Source: Nocardia vinacea (lineage in GTDB: Bacteria; Actinomycetota; Actinomycetes; Mycobacteriales; Mycobacteriaceae). Taken from it: a DNA stretch of 64,000 bases. The stretch covers positions 5,828,001-5,892,000 of the forward strand of contig NZ_CP109149.1 of the NCBI RefSeq assembly GCF_035920345.1, given 5' to 3'. Shown here piece after piece: positions 63,034-64,000 of the stretch (position 1 is its first letter; each line of letters opens with the position of its first letter). The position numbers and the translations under genes were made by a program. Under the pieces are notes generated by a model. It saw only the letters and a program-made list of their open reading frames with translations, had not been told where the DNA came from and searched no databases.

Positions 63034-64000
63034 ATGCTCGACGACGTAGACCGCGGCCTGATCCACGCCCTGCACATCGACGGCCGCGCACCGTTCAGCA
63101 AGATCGCGGCGGTCCTGGACGTATCGACCCAGACCGTCACCCGCCGCTACCAACGTCTGCGCGCCACCGCCGGACTACGCGTGGTCGGCCTCGCCGACCC
63201 GCGCCGCGCCGCACACACCCAGTGGCTGGTGCGCCTCACCACCACGACGGCCAGCAGCCAGAACCTCGCGAATTCGCTGGCTCGCCGCCCCGACACGTCA
63301 TGGGTCAAACTCACCTCCGGCGGCACGGAGATCCTTCTGGTAGTGACTATTCCGCGCGGTGATGCATCCCGCTCGATACTGCTGCGGGACCTCCCCCGAG
63401 CCGCGGGCATTACCGCCGTCTCCGCGCACTACGTTCTGCACACCTACCTCGGCGGACCGACCGCATGGCGTGGTCACATCACCGCGCTGACCGAACAGCA
63501 ACGAAAACAACTGGAGCCGAACCGATCCGGGCCCGCACCCCGGCGTGGCCTCGCAGGCACCGATGCCGCGCTACTGAACGCCCTGCAACAAGACGGCCGA
63601 GCGACCTTGTCGCAGCTCGCCACGGCGACCGGCTGGTCCCAGGCCACCGTCACCCGACGACTCACGGAACTACGAGCGGCACAGGTCATCTTCTTCGATG
63701 TCGAACTCGACGATGCCCGCTTCGGCGCCACAACCCAAGCACTGCTGTGGATGTCGGTGGCACCTTCGCAGCTCGATCGCGTCGCAACCGCACTGGCCGG
63801 GCACGAAGAATTGGCCTTTGTCGCCGCGACGACCGGCCCGACAAACCTTGTCGCCCAAGCCATGTGCTCCGACCCCGAGGCTTTACACCACTACCTCACC
63901 CAGCGCCTCGGCGCATTCGAGGCCATTCACACCTTGGAGACCACGCCCGTCCTCGCGACCGTGAAGGCCGTCTCGCATCAGGAGCCCGGACGCAGGAGGT
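63034..64000 (+). CDS. Lrp/AsnC-type regulator, duplicated, 3' end beyond window
   Basis: At least 322 residues, no stop reached. It has two Lrp/AsnC halves: helix-turn-helix LIHALHIDGRAPFSKIAAVL, DVSTQTVTRRYQRLRA, and later LLNALQQDGRATLSQLATAT, GWSQATVTRRLTELRA, each followed by an AsnC-type effector domain. ATG 63034 is the first in frame. Divergent from the NmrA-like gene, a likely target. Confidence 0.85.
   Translation, partial: MLDDVDRGLIHALHIDGRAPFSKIAAVLDVSTQTVTRRYQRLRATAGLRVVGLADPRRAAHTQWLVRLTTTTASSQNLANSLARRPDTSWVKLTSGGTEILLVVTIPRGDASRSILLRDLPRAAGITAVSAHYVLHTYLGGPTAWRGHITALTEQQRKQLEPNRSGPAPRRGLAGTDAALLNALQQDGRATLSQLATATGWSQATVTRRLTELRAAQVIFFDVELDDARFGATTQALLWMSVAPSQLDRVATALAGHEELAFVAATTGPTNLVAQAMCSDPEALHHYLTQRLGAFEAIHTLETTPVLATVKAVSHQEPGRRR

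Overview
The window is high-GC actinobacterial DNA of the mycolic-acid-containing group, most likely Nocardia or a close relative. The reasons are MspA-type outer-membrane porins in two alternating subunit types, as in the NfpA/NfpB channel of Nocardia farcinica, and gene order matching two Mycobacterium tuberculosis neighbourhoods: mprA-mprB-pepD-moaB2, and pgi / chorismate mutase / uvrD1 / M23 peptidase / sucCD / DUF5336 / perM / purN / purH. I saw no rRNA, tRNA, CRISPR array, transposase or prophage.

Layout. 1-2.6 kb: four MspA porin genes in the order B-A-B-A on the minus strand (the last runs off the window), with a perfect Crp/GlxR-type palindrome upstream. 3.3-7.6 kb: the envelope-stress operon mprA-mprB-pepD-moaB2 with two matching direct-repeat candidate MprA boxes. 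8-13 kb: a conservon (sensor-kinase-like protein, roadblock protein, DUF742 protein, small GTPase) plus an overlapping fifth gene for a seven-helix MHYT-like membrane protein. 13-15.6 kb: VOC protein, DUF1906 protein, small helical protein. 15.7-18.7 kb: a divergent, probably Zur-controlled zinc-starvation locus encoding cysteine-poor ribosomal proteins L32, L31, L28, L33, S14 and S18 and a CobW/Mrf-like protein. 18.8-21 kb: a B-lectin/LysM protein, a lipoprotein and a wrecked GH20 hexosaminidase gene.

21.2-42.6 kb is the conserved core: purN-purH, PerM, DUF5336 protein, a second wrecked gene (ATPase regulator), UppP, sucCD, two M23 peptidase paralogues (one with a long repetitive cytoplasmic arm), a small membrane protein, PcrA/UvrD1 helicase, chorismate mutase, GabD and Pgi. 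42.6-64 kb is accessory: small enzymes paired with local regulators (LysR/SnoaL-like, TetR/AidB-like dehydrogenase, MocR/flavin-binding protein, ECF sigma/FAD oxidoreductase, NmrA/Lrp), several with readable inverted or direct repeats as candidate operators, plus a crotonase/acyltransferase pair, a flavin disulfide oxidoreductase, a carboxylesterase and an Fpg/Nei glycosylase.

Themes: envelope building and stress (porins, MprAB-PepD, M23, UppP, PerM, DUF5336), zinc-sparing ribosome remodelling, central carbon and purine metabolism, and short repeat elements in the intergenic spaces near 46.8-47.0 and 61.8-62.0 kb. No wholly new system is evident. The most unusual features are the tandem two-subunit porin array, the repeat-armed M23 peptidase, the lectin/LysM protein and the two internally deleted pseudogenes.
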